64,000 nt of DNA from Vandiemenella viatica (GCA_031002005.1 JARYHS010013630.1:233685539-233749538); one strand, 5' to 3'. Counted from the stretch's first letter, positions 35,607-46,392 are shown. A program made the numbers and translations. The notes: generated from the sequence alone by a model not told the origin.

Positions 35607-36583
35607 TGTAACAGAAGTGATCCGATACATATTTGGTGTTCCGCGTGAAATACTCAGAAAATGATAATTAAGTGAAAGGGTTGGAGACAGAGGCAGCCGC
35701 AAACAAACAACAGCTGTTAAAGGGGCTGCGTGTGAGTACAATAGCGTTAGCGGAGCAGGTACACGGTAACCTTGAAGTGGCGGACAGGAACAGTTATGCC
35801 CACCTCAGCTGGGATACAATACAGGTCGGACACAAGCGATCTGTGGCGAAATGTTCGTGTGTTCTCGTACAAATTCGGGAAGTTCCAAAGATGGCGAGTG
35901 GAGTGACTGACCAATGAACATAACGCATCTATATTTTGGTTCTAACAGAAGGTTTTGTTTGCATGTTCTGGAGGGAAAATCCGGCAAGGAGGTTGGTGAC
36001 GAGAAAAAGAGGAGTGGGGATGGTAGAACGACGTGCTCTGCACCCCGGGAAGGAGACATCTGGTGCCCGCGAGCTGGAGAGGACGGAGCTACCTTCTCTT
36101 ACGAGGGGAGTTTATAGATAGTGACGACACAGTGTACCAGGAATGATGATCCTCGAGCCCACGTGGACTGTTTGGTGAGCTGAAGTGCTTAGTTGCTTGT
36201 TTTCTTCAAGTTCCAGTACATTCCATACCCGAAAACGACCCGCAGAGCGATCTGCAGAGATAGGGACTCATGCAATAAAACTTTTCTAGCCAGCAGAAAA
36301 TTATACGGTTGGACAATCGGTTAATTCCGGAAATCCATAAGATTGTTTCTTTGTAATTCACATGTGCCATATACATTCAATTCTAATTGTGTCTTGTTCA
36401 AATGTAAAAGGCAGTAATAAATTGTAACACCTCAACTTGTTAAAGAATTATGTATCTGTTATAAATAGGTAAAAGGAAAATTAACCCTGTTCATGCAACC
36501 AAGATTAATTATAAAGGCGCCCAAATTTAATTAAAAGCAATAAAACCAATCCCTAATTGCCAAGGTAAGCCATACCCATTACA
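35607..36583 (+). repeat. 5' LTR
   Basis: 977 bp, starting TGTAACAGAAGTG and ending CATACCCATTACA. A TATA-like TTTATAGATAG (about 36110) is followed about 160 bp later by a poly-A signal GCAATAAAAC (36271). A second AATAAA is at 36539. These are plausible U3, R and U5 landmarks. Short ORFs inside it (for example 35672-35917) recur in the 3' LTR and are chance readings. Confidence 0.95.
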
Positions 36584-36584
36584 A

Positions 36585-36602
36585 TGGCAGCCCTCCGTGG
36601 TG
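36585..36602 (+). other. Candidate tRNA primer-binding site
   Basis: TGGCAGCCCTCCGTGGTG begins one base after the 5' LTR. The TGG start would pair with the CCA end of a tRNA, as in LTR retrotransposon first-strand priming. The matching tRNA could not be assigned by eye. Confidence 0.5.
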
Positions 36603-37245
36603 GCTTAAAGAATTTATAGAATCACGAAATGGAAATCTGGAACTAAAGAATGCAAGGAACATTTTATATTTATTTTAGCTATTTCATAAGATGCAACAGA
36701 ATTAAATTTTTTTAGCATTTTGGTGAACCTGGACGAGAGGCAGTATAATTTTCTTGTAGTTATGTATTAATGTATGTACCAACAAATGTTTTACAGATGG
36801 AGAGAAGGAGAGGTAGTGATTGTGTATAAAAATGAGATTCATGTGTTGTTTCATAAGTGTTATAAAAATGTATGTCCAATTTTCTGCGTTCCTGTTTTGA
36901 GATGATTTTGGTTTTGTTTGTTTGCCTTCACGGTATTGTTGATTGAAAAAAAAATAATGGTGGGACATTTATATTTTTCTTGTCAAATTTGGTCACGTTC
37001 TGTATAAGAGGAATTTTCAATTTGTTCCTGGAAATGGGATAGCGATAAAATGATAGATTTCCGTCTTGTCGGTAATTTCGATGGTGATTTATTGAGAATC
37101 TGCTCAGAATGTTTAAATGTGAGTTTATGTGGATTAGATAATGCAAAAAAAATGAAGGAGGGGTGCGAAATCACTTTGGTGTTGTCACTGTCATTTTGAG
37201 CCACAATAAAAACTTAAAAAATAATAATAATAAGAAGAAGAAGAA
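36603..37245 (+). other. Untranslated leader of the LTR element
   Basis: About 640 bp of AT-rich sequence between the primer-binding candidate and the gag start. It would hold any packaging signal. It ends in an AAT-repeat followed by an AAG-repeat (about 37220-37243) directly before the gag ATG. Minus-strand ORFs here (36702-36968, 36928-37204) show no domain and are taken as chance. Confidence 0.6.
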
Positions 37246-38973
37246 ATGGAGCGTTTTGTTTGTTTGCTTCTTGCTGTTTTATTCATTTCCGGTTTTCCAG
37301 ACGATATTCCAGTCAGGCCATATCGCATTTTTGTTGTTTGCTTTCTTGTTGTATTCGGTTATGCATACAAAAAGGGATTTAGTTTAAGTATTGATTTCAC
37401 TGCATCGCACTTTATGCTAAAATTTAATTATGGGCTTGAAATTTCAAAACCGATAGAGAATCGAACAGAAGCTATCTCAGTACACGGATCCAGTGGTAAT
37501 TGTGAAAGAATGGCAAATAACACAGTGGAATATTTGAAATTACGAAACGATAGCACAGTGACGCTAACGAGTCAGTCAAACAAATCCCACATGGGTGTTC
37601 CGAAATGTGAAATTAAGCACAATACACACCGACCTACCGTTGCTAGCAATCAGTTCTTGCAAGAATCAGTACTTATAACATTACAAAAGTTATTAACAGA
37701 ACAGATTAGCTCTAAAATCGGTGCTCAACAAGCTCAAATTCTCGAACAAAACTCACAGATTCATAAAAAGTTTAAAATACTAAGTGGTCAGTTAGAAACT
37801 CAGTTTGATAATTTTTGTGTAGACACTAACAATAAATTTGAAGACTTTCGAACAAACGCACAACATGAGATGTCAGTTATTCGGAGCACATCGAATCACC
37901 TGATTACGAGATGTGATCAACTGGAAGAAGATCATTCAAAACACAAAACACGTATTTTACACACTGAACAGGTAGTTTCAGAGTTGCAGACTAGCACAGC
38001 TCAAACATTTTCAACGGTCAATGAAAGAATGATGGATTTTGATAGATCACTAAAATTATTGCTAGAGTTATACAAAGAATCGCATCAAGTACAGAATACT
38101 TTCCGATCTGAAATTATTGCAAAATGTCAGAAAATTGAATCGACAGTCGATGAGAGAATGGTTTCAATTGGTTCTGATGTACTAACATACAAACAAGAGG
38201 AATTGGTGTTGCCGAAATTCGAAGTCCGACGGAAAATTAATCCACGGAGATTTATAAATGATTTGGAGAATTATTTTGATCTAAAGAATACCCCTGAAGT
38301 ACTAAAAACACGTGTCGCTAGATTAGCTCTTGGTCCAGAGGAGAAAGATTGGTGTACAGCGTTCTGCCCACCAGAGTTCACGTACCCACAATTCAAACGT
38401 GCCTTTTTAAATACATTCTGGTCGAAAAGCGAACAAGTACAAACCCAAAGTCGGATATGCCGGGGCCAATTTGATGCAAGCAAAGGTGTTTCAATGTTTG
38501 GATATGCTATGAGATTATCAGTATTATCAGGATATTTAGATGAGCCTATGAGTGACATGGATCTAAAGGCCGCGCTCATTACTCATTTCCCTCCAGAAAT
38601 GCAATTAAAACTGAACCCAACCGTGATCACAACACTAAAGCAATTTTTGGATACATTAAGATACTTTGATCAAATGGGTGTGAACAAACATCACGATGGT
38701 TTAGCAAGGGCTGGTAGAAATACTTATAGTCACCAAAGACACTGGCAACACAAACAAAGTCAGAGGAGAAACTGTAACAGACAATGGTATCCGAAGGATA
38801 ATAACCATCATTGGTACAAAAATGAACAGATACATGAAAGAAACAATGCGGTGAACATACAATCAGACCGAAATTCCATGGTAAATTCAATTGCAGGGAC
38901 TATGCACTCGAACACAAAGTCAGGCTCATTCCAGAATCAGAAAGATTTTATCGATACACCATGCCTGCAATAA
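37246..38973 (+). CDS. Gag-like protein of the LTR retrotransposon
   Basis: Intact 575-residue frame. Residues 1-45 are hydrophobic (FVCLLLAVLFISG, then FVVCFLVVFGYA), unusual for Gag. Met57 (37414) and Met89 (37510) are possible real starts. Residues 135-315 are charged and heptad-rich, a likely coiled coil (LQKLLTEQISSKIGAQQAQI). Residues 320-475 resemble the Ty3/gypsy capsid domain: LPKFEVRRKINPRRFINDLE with NYFDL, then KTRVARLALGPEEKDWCTAF and YPQFKRAFLNTFW. The last 100 residues are basic and His/Asn/Gln-rich with no CCHC zinc knuckle, so RNA binding may use the basic tail. The likely role is to form the particle that packages element RNA. There is no protease or pol frame after it. Coding status is supported by length against an AT-rich background; function is by family resemblance. 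Confidence 0.85.
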   Translation: MERFVCLLLAVLFISGFPDDIPVRPYRIFVVCFLVVFGYAYKKGFSLSIDFTASHFMLKFNYGLEISKPIENRTEAISVHGSSGNCERMANNTVEYLKLRNDSTVTLTSQSNKSHMGVPKCEIKHNTHRPTVASNQFLQESVLITLQKLLTEQISSKIGAQQAQILEQNSQIHKKFKILSGQLETQFDNFCVDTNNKFEDFRTNAQHEMSVIRSTSNHLITRCDQLEEDHSKHKTRILHTEQVVSELQTSTAQTFSTVNERMMDFDRSLKLLLELYKESHQVQNTFRSEIIAKCQKIESTVDERMVSIGSDVLTYKQEELVLPKFEVRRKINPRRFINDLENYFDLKNTPEVLKTRVARLALGPEEKDWCTAFCPPEFTYPQFKRAFLNTFWSKSEQVQTQSRICRGQFDASKGVSMFGYAMRLSVLSGYLDEPMSDMDLKAALITHFPPEMQLKLNPTVITTLKQFLDTLRYFDQMGVNKHHDGLARAGRNTYSHQRHWQHKQSQRRNCNRQWYPKDNNHHWYKNEQIHERNNAVNIQSDRNSMVNSIAGTMHSNTKSGSFQNQKDFIDTPCLQ

Positions 38974-40384
38974 GATTGAAATGGGAATCTTTCGTGAAGA
39001 TTTAAGGAATATACCTGTGGAGGTAGTAAATTAGATAAAATTAGTATTGTATTTGTAGTTTGTGTAGTTTTGATTGCAAGCGCACCCATCGGTTTGATAG
39101 AAGACGAAACATTATTAACGGGTGTAATTGAAAGCGAATTATCATGCCTCTGCAGCATTGAACGAAGCGACGAGAGATTTGTAAATTATTGACGCCTGAT
39201 TTATGAGAGGTTGTTGGAGTCATGTGGAGAAAGTCTAAAAAAGAGTAGCGGAATTGTAGAATGTTAAGATAGATATTCTTATTTGTATTTGGTTAGATAG
39301 CGTTTCAATGCTAGGTGATGTATCGTGGAATTTAAAAAAAAAAAAAAAATTGTCTCTAGATTAACTTATGGAATTTAAGATAAATATGTGTGTGGTTTTT
39401 TTTTTTTTCATTATGTAAAGTACATGTAGATAAAGAGTAAGAGAGTTGTTTGGGGGCACTTCGATCCATACACAATCCGCAACGCTGTTAAAATGGAAGT
39501 GTGAAAACCTATTTATCCTAGCAAATGATTATTATGACAGTAAAACCTTTGTCTTATTAATTGTACAAATATGGTCAAGGGATTCCAATATAATAGATTT
39601 TGTCCATTATTTAAATGAGAATCAAAGTTTTAAAGCAATTTGTAGTAATAAATGTCTCATTATGAATAAAAAAAATTGTGGAGAATATGTGAAAGTACTG
39701 GATAAAAGTAAATTTTAAAAATTATGCAGTTAACTAATTTTTGTTTTAGTTTTGAGGAATAAATTCATGTTGTAAAAATATTTTATGGCCAATTGGGCAA
39801 CTTATGACTTAAGAAAATGATTTGTGTTTCATTTAGATTAAATTTATACTGAATACTTGATATTGTAATCATATTGTATGTTGTCAGATGTATTTTTTTT
39901 ATATGTTAGATCATAATGGTCAGTCACGAAACCGACAATAATAGTTACATAACATTACGCCATGGAAAAGAAAATTTGTAGTCATGGGCTGAGAATATTT
40001 AATTTAGTTGCATCCAGCAGGTTAATAAGTAAAATTAACAATTTCGAATAAGACTCACTGGTTGAGCAATATGCGAATAGAACCCTATGTTTGCTAAATT
40101 TTGATGCGAAATTGGTATTGGAAAAGCAGGGATAATTTTCAGTTAAGTGTAGTTAAGAATTTCTTTGTAAAAAAAAAAAAAAAAAATGTATGTCATTTAA
40201 CGTAGCTAATCATTTTGACACTTGGTTTAAATAACTTATGGAAACCGTGAATAATTTGTGCAACATTCTGTTTATTGCCAACCAGAAGACACTAGTGAAA
40301 AGTGTTATAGATAATAAGACTGGAACAGGAATTCTGCTCAACCTCTAAGACAGTAAACGTCCACGGTCTCACAGAATTATTCGT
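38974..40384 (+). other. Non-coding 3' interior of the LTR element
   Basis: 1.4 kb where pol would be expected. It contains an open segment in the gag phase with no Met start (38998-39192) carrying a hydrophobic stretch (KISIVFVVCVVLIASAP), a 90-codon ORF at 39446-39718 with no recognised domain, A runs at about 39331-39349 and 40169-40186, and a T run at about 39397-39409. No YADD box, protease DTG or integrase signature was seen in any frame. Confidence 0.7.
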
Positions 40385-40397
40385 AGAAGAGGGGTAA
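40385..40397 (+). other. Polypurine tract
   Basis: AGAAGAGGGG followed by TAA directly before the 3' LTR, the expected site for plus-strand DNA priming in LTR retrotransposons. Confidence 0.75.
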
Positions 40398-41373
40398 TGT
40401 AACAGAAGTGATCCGATACATATTTGGTGTTCCGCGTGAAATACTCAGAAAATGATAATTAAGTGAAAGGGTTGGAGACAGAGGCAGCCGCAAACAAACA
40501 AACAGCTGTTAAAGGGGCTGCGTGTGAGTACAATAGCGTTAGCGGAGCAGGTACACGGTAACCTTGAAGTGGCGGACAGGAACAGTTATGCCCACCTCAG
40601 CTGGGATACAATACAGGTCGGACACAAGCGATCTGTGGCGAAATGTTCGTGTGTTCTCGTACAAATTCGGGAAGTTCCAAAGATGGCGAGTGGAGTGACT
40701 GACCAATGAACATAACGCATCTATATTTTGGTTCTAACAGAAGGTTTTGTTTGCATGTTCTGGAGGGAAAATCCGGCAAGGAGGTTGGTGACGAGAAAAA
40801 GAGAGTGGGGATGGTAGAACGACGTGCTCTGCACCCCGGGAAGGAGATCTGGTGCCCGCGAGCTGGAGAGGACGGAGCTACCTTCTCTTACGAGGGGAGT
40901 TTATAGATAGTGACGACACAGTGTACCAGGAATGATGATCCTCGAGCCCACGTGGACTGTTTGGTGAGCTGAAGTGCTTAGTTGCTTGTTTTCTTCAAGT
41001 TCCAGTACATTCCATACCCGAAAACGACCCGCAGAGCGATCTGCAGAGATAGGGACTCATGCAATAAAACTTTTCTAGCCAGCAGAAAATTATACGGTTG
41101 GACAATCGGTTAATTCCGGAAATCCATAAGATTGTTTCTTTGTAATTCACATGTGCCATATACATTCAATTCTAATTGTGTCTTGTTCAAATGTAAAAGG
41201 CAGTAATAAATTGTAACACCTCAACTTGTTAAAGAATTATGTATCTGTTATAAATAGGTAAAAGGAAAATTAACCCTGTTCATGCAATCCAAGATTAATT
41301 ATAAAGGCGCCCAAATTTAATTAAAAGCAATAAAACCAATCCCTAATTGCCAAGGTAAGCCATACCCATTACA
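40398..41373 (+). repeat. 3' LTR
   Basis: 976 bp. It aligns end to end with 35607-36583. Differences by eye: one extra A in the AAAC run near 40500, one G missing near 40802, two bases missing near 40848, and one extra T near 41287. No base substitutions were seen. Confidence 0.95.
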
Positions 41374-41377
41374 AGTG
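41374..41377. repeat. Target site duplication AGTG (right)
   Basis: Second copy of the 4-bp duplication that precedes the 5' LTR at 35603-35606. Confidence 0.8.
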
Positions 41378-43320
41378 TTTAGTGCGAAGTATACACACAT
41401 CTAATCCTTCCATCTTTGGGATTTGTCATCATACGTTCAGAATTTCATTTAAATGCTCCTGAGTTATTTAACGTTGAAACATAAGACATGCCAAACAAAT
41501 GAATTTGGTTACTAAGCTTTAAAACGGTAAAACCCCATCTAAATCTGCTCCGTAGTTTCCGAGTTTTTATACGACCAATATGTACTATTTTCGTTTTATA
41601 GTTATCGATAAGACGTGTATGCAAAAAATCTGATAGCGATAAGACATTGTTCTTATATAGTACGCACAGATTTGAAAATAGGCCTACATTTGTATTCTAT
41701 AACTAAAATAAAATAAACACTTATCTCTTCTGTTTTACTATATATCTGTAGACGGACCTTGGCTAGTTGTTTGCTTGTTCTGGCGTCATGTAAAAACTAC
41801 TGAATAGATTTTTATGGGTCTTTAAAAGCCTAAGATCTCACTTAAAATCAGTGGTATCTTTTAAGACGCAATGTCAACCGATGCCGGAGCAAGAATTGTC
41901 AGAAAACTTTGCTTTGTTAATCTTAAGTTTACTAGAACGTTCTATTATAGGAATTCCAGATTAAATTGTAAACCCTTACTACCAAGTAAGATAATCGGTT
42001 TATCTTAGGCGGTTATAACAAGGCTACCCAATCATCTTTCCTAATGGGCCACAATTTCGATTCTAAGTTAGCCTCTGGACCACAATTTCAATTCTGTGTT
42101 AGTTTGCGGGCCACTTAATACTTGCCTATAGTTACAATAGGATTTTAAATAAAATAAAGATATAAGTAATACAGTTTAATTATAACCAAAAAGCAAAAAA
42201 CATATGTGTGATATTTGAATTGAATTTTTAATTAGAATAAAAAAAGCAAAAATTAACAATGAGTCCTTTGCAGTGGTTTTTGAACTAGCAATTCTAAACC
42301 TTTGCTGCTGGCGGTCAAATTCAAATGCGGCAATGTTGTTTGACGGCCTTTGGTTATAACAATGGCGGATTGCGTACGTGGTGATAAACTATGGTTGTAG
42401 GTCATTAAGACTACAAAAATCTATAATTGTGCTCCCACTAAAAGTACTACTTGACTGCGCGTATAGTATTTACTTTCTTCTACCAGACCAGTGCAACTCC
42501 TGGAGTCCTGGCAGTTGGAGCTATGCCAAATAACACCGGTTCACAACCCGCAATGCATAGTTTCTATTTATGTAGACTCACCGACCGACTCTGAAGTTTC
42601 CACCACAACAGAATTTACCAGGTAATGATTTCTTCCAGAAATCACAGTTTTGTATCGATTTTCTGTTAGGTTTACGATTTTTCATCTTACTTAAATATTC
42701 CGTAACTGTCGCTAATATCTTCTTTCATTTGTATGTACGTTGCGCAGAGATGATTAACGTATGTTTTCCGTTAGTAGAAGTCCCTATTAGTTTTTAACTC
42801 TTTATATGTTACACAATGACGAGCAACATATACACATACACATAGGGGCCAATTTACTGCTTCTATCCCGAGTAGATTGAACGATGTGTCTCTAAACAGG
42901 AGAATAATAGTGCGATTTAAGGTTTCGCTGAATCTCTGATTTTAACGCGCTCAAACCACTAAACTTGCTGTTAAAATCATAAAATGGGTCGTTATTACTC
43001 TTAATAAAGCCCTAGAACCATCACAACTATCTTTTATTTATCTCTATCTATGAATGTCACTATCTCTAAACATGTGGTATATCTATAGTGAGCCGTGTCT
43101 CAATGTTTGAAAATTTACGATCAAACTTATACGTAATATGTTGTATATCTTTACGTAACTCTGCACTTGAGCATCATGATTTACAAGTTCCATTGTGAAG
43201 AGGAAACGTTTAAGGTCAGTTTAGTGAACAAAATTAAATTACCGTTCATTTAATTCGTTCTCCAGTTCTTGGTTCTTAAGAAAAATTGATTAAAATAACT
43301 TCATTCACTGTAACTAGACT
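41378..43320. other. AT-rich DNA with a LINE-UTR-like trace and a short tandem repeat
   Basis: At about 41745-41835, 'gacggaccttggctagttg' and 'aaaaactactgaatagattt' resemble the 'aactactgaacggattttga' stretch common in insect transposon 3' regions. A 31-bp imperfect tandem repeat (two units and a partial third) lies at 42045-42115. No gene was supported. Confidence 0.4.
42045..42115. repeat. 31-bp imperfect tandem repeat
   Basis: Units begin TGGGCCACAATTTCGATTCT (42045), TGGACCACAATTTCAATTCT (42076) and CGGGCCACTT (42107, partial), with a constant 31-bp period. Confidence 0.75.
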
Positions 43321-43321
43321 T

Positions 43322-43550
43322 TGTTCATTCCGTATTCTTGTTTCCTCGGCAGTTTCTCTATGCCTGCTAACTGCGTGTCTCACGCGATCCTCTACTCTAA
43401 TTTCATCTCGTTATTCATCTAATAAGTTTGATCTCAATCTGTTCATTCCCTTCTGTTTTGAAGCTAAACAGCCTTCTTGCTCCTCATCTGTTTCATTTAT
43501 CCGCTTTTCTTCTTTTCAATTTACCATTGACAACTCCTCACCTTTTACGT
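43322..43550 (-). pseudogene. Arg/Glu-rich repeat-type ORF remnant
   Basis: In one minus-strand frame, interrupted by two stops, the translation reads KEEKRINETDEEQEGCLASK, then KGMNRLRSNLLDE, stop, and RDEIRVEDRVRHAVSRHRET with AEETRIRNEQ. The spaced pattern 'R..ET.EE...(L)...R' repeats about every 20-25 residues. This is like the charged repeats that occur in the N-terminal part of some arthropod transposon proteins, including Helitron-type ones. No helicase, Rep or transposase domain is visible nearby, so the family is not assigned. The opposite-strand ORF at 43286-43573 is its shadow. Confidence 0.5.
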
Positions 43551-45889
43551 TTCGGCTTCCTGTTATTTATTAATATTACTTAAATACTAAAATTCCGCTT
43601 AATGCATTGTTCACTACTTCAAGCAATAATTCCCACTTGTTTGAATTAAAATTTTTCATTGAAATTTGTTTCACTTTCTGTCACTTTTCTTTGATTCAAT
43701 CTGTTTCCAAAAGTGTATTGACGCATTAGACTGTTCATTGTCTACATACTCACCTGGAACGTACCCCACCACTAACGGGATAATGGAACATCCAAGAATG
43801 TGCCAGAAGACTCTGGACACCCTTTTCCGGTTTCTAAAACATTCTTATTACATTCTGAAAAATTCTAAAATATTCTCCCACTTTTTTCAACTTTCTTCAA
43901 TATCCTAGAACAATTATAAATATTCTGATTAGTGTCGTCCACTGCGGAACTTCCCATAAGAAGTCCATTGATGCAGCGCCCTCTGCATTGCCCTCTTTTA
44001 ACACTCCTAAATCTGAACGCGACCTATGCAGTTCCACCTTCTTCATGGGTGGCGGAAGAAGTGCTAACAACCCAAACAATCCCCATTGGGCTGCGTTATG
44101 AGTTTAGGAGTAATATAGGCACATACGGACAAACCACGGTAGCATTTATTATACATATTGTTGTATATGTTGATTAACTAAATGAAATTAAACCCGATTA
44201 TAAAACTTATAAATTACAGATATGTTTATGGATAGGTTAGAATGAACTTACACTTTTATTTCTTTCGTTCAGACAAAGGTGAAGTAACGTAGAGCAATAA
44301 ACTGCCCCAATTAACGACCTGTCAGTCACACCGTGTAGGTTATCTTTCCATCTGTGAAAAGTTATGTGTCTTCACTGCACGTGAGCCTTTATAGCTAACG
44401 AAAGATAATTATTTTTCTCCTGCTTTGAGTTTGCAGTTGGCTGGGGTGACGTTTCGTCAACTTAAATGTTATATCGCGTGTTCACTAGCGTAATGTAACA
44501 GTCCACTGGATTTCTTGACCTTTCTGTGATCTTACTGATTATTCAGACGCTGACTTGGTTAACGATCGCTTTATCAACGTTTTTAAATGCCTCCTTGACA
44601 TAGCACACAAATGTACACATATACATTGTTAGGTTAAAGAAGGTGGAGAAAATAACAACGTCATTTCCTTGGGACTGATATGACAACATATCAGAAAGGA
44701 AAACACACATTGGCAAGGTGACCGACTAGCGCACAGGTGACATTAGTGTACAAGGGTCCCCTTCCTGGAAGAACGGTCTATAATCCTCTACCTTCCTGGA
44801 AAAACAGTGTCGCCAGAAAAACGCACAGTGAAGCCCTGATGGATTGGCGGGCGATTAAAGATTAAGGATGTCTCACATGCCGCAAACCATGTACGGACCA
44901 CGCCCCTGTCGTCACACATCTTGAACGGTAATGTGTTAACCGTCAAAGCCACAAGTCGTGCACTATATGAAAACTTATTAATGACCCATAAACGATCTTG
45001 AGATAGGATATCAATGCTAGAACTTAATAATAAATACTTCCACTGAGCTAGTAGGCAAAAGTAAAAAAGACATAATTTGTTTTGAATCACATTGTAATAT
45101 TGTACGTCAGCGAACAATTCTAATAGTACGTTTTGTACAATTTGTAAATGGTATCTACGAATCATTTTGGCCCCTGATTTATATCATAAATTAAACTTAA
45201 TGTGATGCTGCTATCACAAGTTTATTATAATGTATCCTGAATATTATTTGTCCATGAGCTTTTGATATTGATTATTTAATTTGTTTCATAACATAGAAAT
45301 ACATTGTTTGTTTGCTTTGATAAATTGCTAATTGTAGCTGTGGGCGTTGCATTGCTATGCTGAATGTTTTGATGTTAACTCCAACGTTAAATACGCCTTA
45401 GCATGTGATTGCCAGCGACAACCAATAATTTTTCCACTGTGACAATTAACCTGCAATCCTGCTAAAATCAAAATTATTGCAGAATAATAGTTTTAGAGTA
45501 CCCTTACAATTCAACTCTTTCAATTATTAATCCATTTGAAGATGATAATTAAGAATTTATATGATACCGAATGTCAAATCATATCACTGTAGGGAAGGTA
45601 CCCCCACAAATTGTTCTTAAAACTTGCAAATTTTTCGTTTTGAGCGTTGCACAACAACTTTTCGACTTTTCCTTCTGACACCGCCATAGCGTTAGCCCAT
45701 CTTCTTTCCGTCCTGATAAGAATAACCTCTATAATGCACGGAAGATTTACCCTTATTAGTTGTTAGCACTTCCATGACGACACACTACAAATACTTTCAC
45801 AGTAGAACTGCTGCCAATAAACTTTACGAATGACACGAGTCAGTAAACAACATAAAATTATGTAAAATGTGGAACAGGTGGGTGGAGGG
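43551..45889. other. AT-rich intergenic DNA, nothing firm
   Basis: At about 43838-43884 a cluster of ATTCT/TTCNNGAA-like units recalls heat-shock elements or an LTR enhancer but is unsupported. A near-repeat of CCTTCCTGGAARAACRGT occurs at about 44760 and 44791. The 125-codon minus ORF at 44788-45165 has no recognisable domain. Confidence 0.35.
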
Positions 45890-46392
45890 CGTCAATTTGA
45901 TGCCTCGTTTCGAAGTCGCTCTCCGACAACATTTCCGGCGAAATGTTGGATTCTCATACTCAATGCACTTCGAGCCAGACAATGGTTTCCTTTGACGTGA
46001 TGATCACATCTACCGAGCGCCTCTCGGAGTGGTGTTGGTGGAGTCACCAATTTGCAGTCATTAGTCATTCCATTCCATGAACCCGACCTTTTTTTTCGCT
46101 TATGGCTTTACTCCTCGTCAACATCGTGGTCATTAGAAGCGTGAAAGGACTGGGGTCAAGGAACGGGATGGGTTCGACCATGGCCGTATGAAGGAAGCAA
46201 CCCGTAATTCGCCTGGAGTGATTTGGGGAAACCATGGAAAACCCAAATCTGGATGGCCGGATTGGGATTCGAACCCGCGTCCTCACGAATACGACGTAAG
46301 AGCGTTAGCGCTCACCCACCACTATCAGTCCCGACATTTCGCCGAAAAGTCAAGTCAGAGAGCGACTTCGACACATCAGATATATCGACGTG
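45890..46392. mobile_element. Foldback element interrupted by a SINE
   Basis: A left arm (about 45890-45962) and right arm (about 46330-46392) are inverted copies. CGAAGTCGCTCTCCGAC at 45911 pairs with the complement of GTCAGAGAGCGACTTCG at 46354, and CGGCGAAATGTTGGA pairs with the region at about 46330-46346. The spacer holds about 120 bp of its own sequence plus the SINE at 46088-46329. No coding capacity. It resembles foldback or hairpin-type non-autonomous DNA elements; class uncertain. Confidence 0.6.
46088..46329 (-). mobile_element. tRNA-derived SINE nested in foldback element
   Basis: Full-length minus-strand copy: T run at 46089-46096, TTATGGCTTTACTCCTCGTC, CCTGGAGTGATTTGGGGAAA, B-box complement GGATTCGAACCC (about 46266), and head complement CACCCACCACTATCAGT. 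CCCGAC flanks it at 46082-46087 and 46330-46335, a likely 6-bp target duplication. It inserted at the inner edge of the right foldback arm, so it is younger than the foldback. ORFs across it are chance. Confidence 0.88.

Larger units (their letters stand above)
35607..41373 (+). mobile_element. Non-autonomous gag-only LTR retrotransposon
   Basis: A structurally complete 5767-bp element: a 977-bp 5' LTR, a 3814-bp interior and a 976-bp 3' LTR. LTR ends are TGTAAC...ATTACA and AGTG flanks both sides. A TGG-start primer-binding candidate lies at 36585 and a polypurine tract ends three bases before the 3' LTR. The only long ORF is gag-like (37246-38973). Intact Ty3/gypsy elements of insects also carry a pol gene of about 3 kb, which is wholly absent here. 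The layout corresponds to the gag-only class described in plants as TR-GAG. The two LTRs show four indels and no base substitutions by eye, so insertion was recent. Spread would need protease, RT and integrase from a relative. Confidence 0.93.

Noticed and set aside
35672..36121. Short ORFs repeated at 40524-40906
   Set aside because: They lie inside the two LTRs and recur only because the LTRs are copies of each other.
43838..43884. Heat-shock-element cluster
   Set aside because: TTCT repeats in AT-rich sequence; spacing is irregular and there is no promoter or gene next to it.
44788..45165. 125-codon minus-strand ORF
   Set aside because: No recognisable motif, no neighbouring exon or element, and composition follows the AT-rich background.
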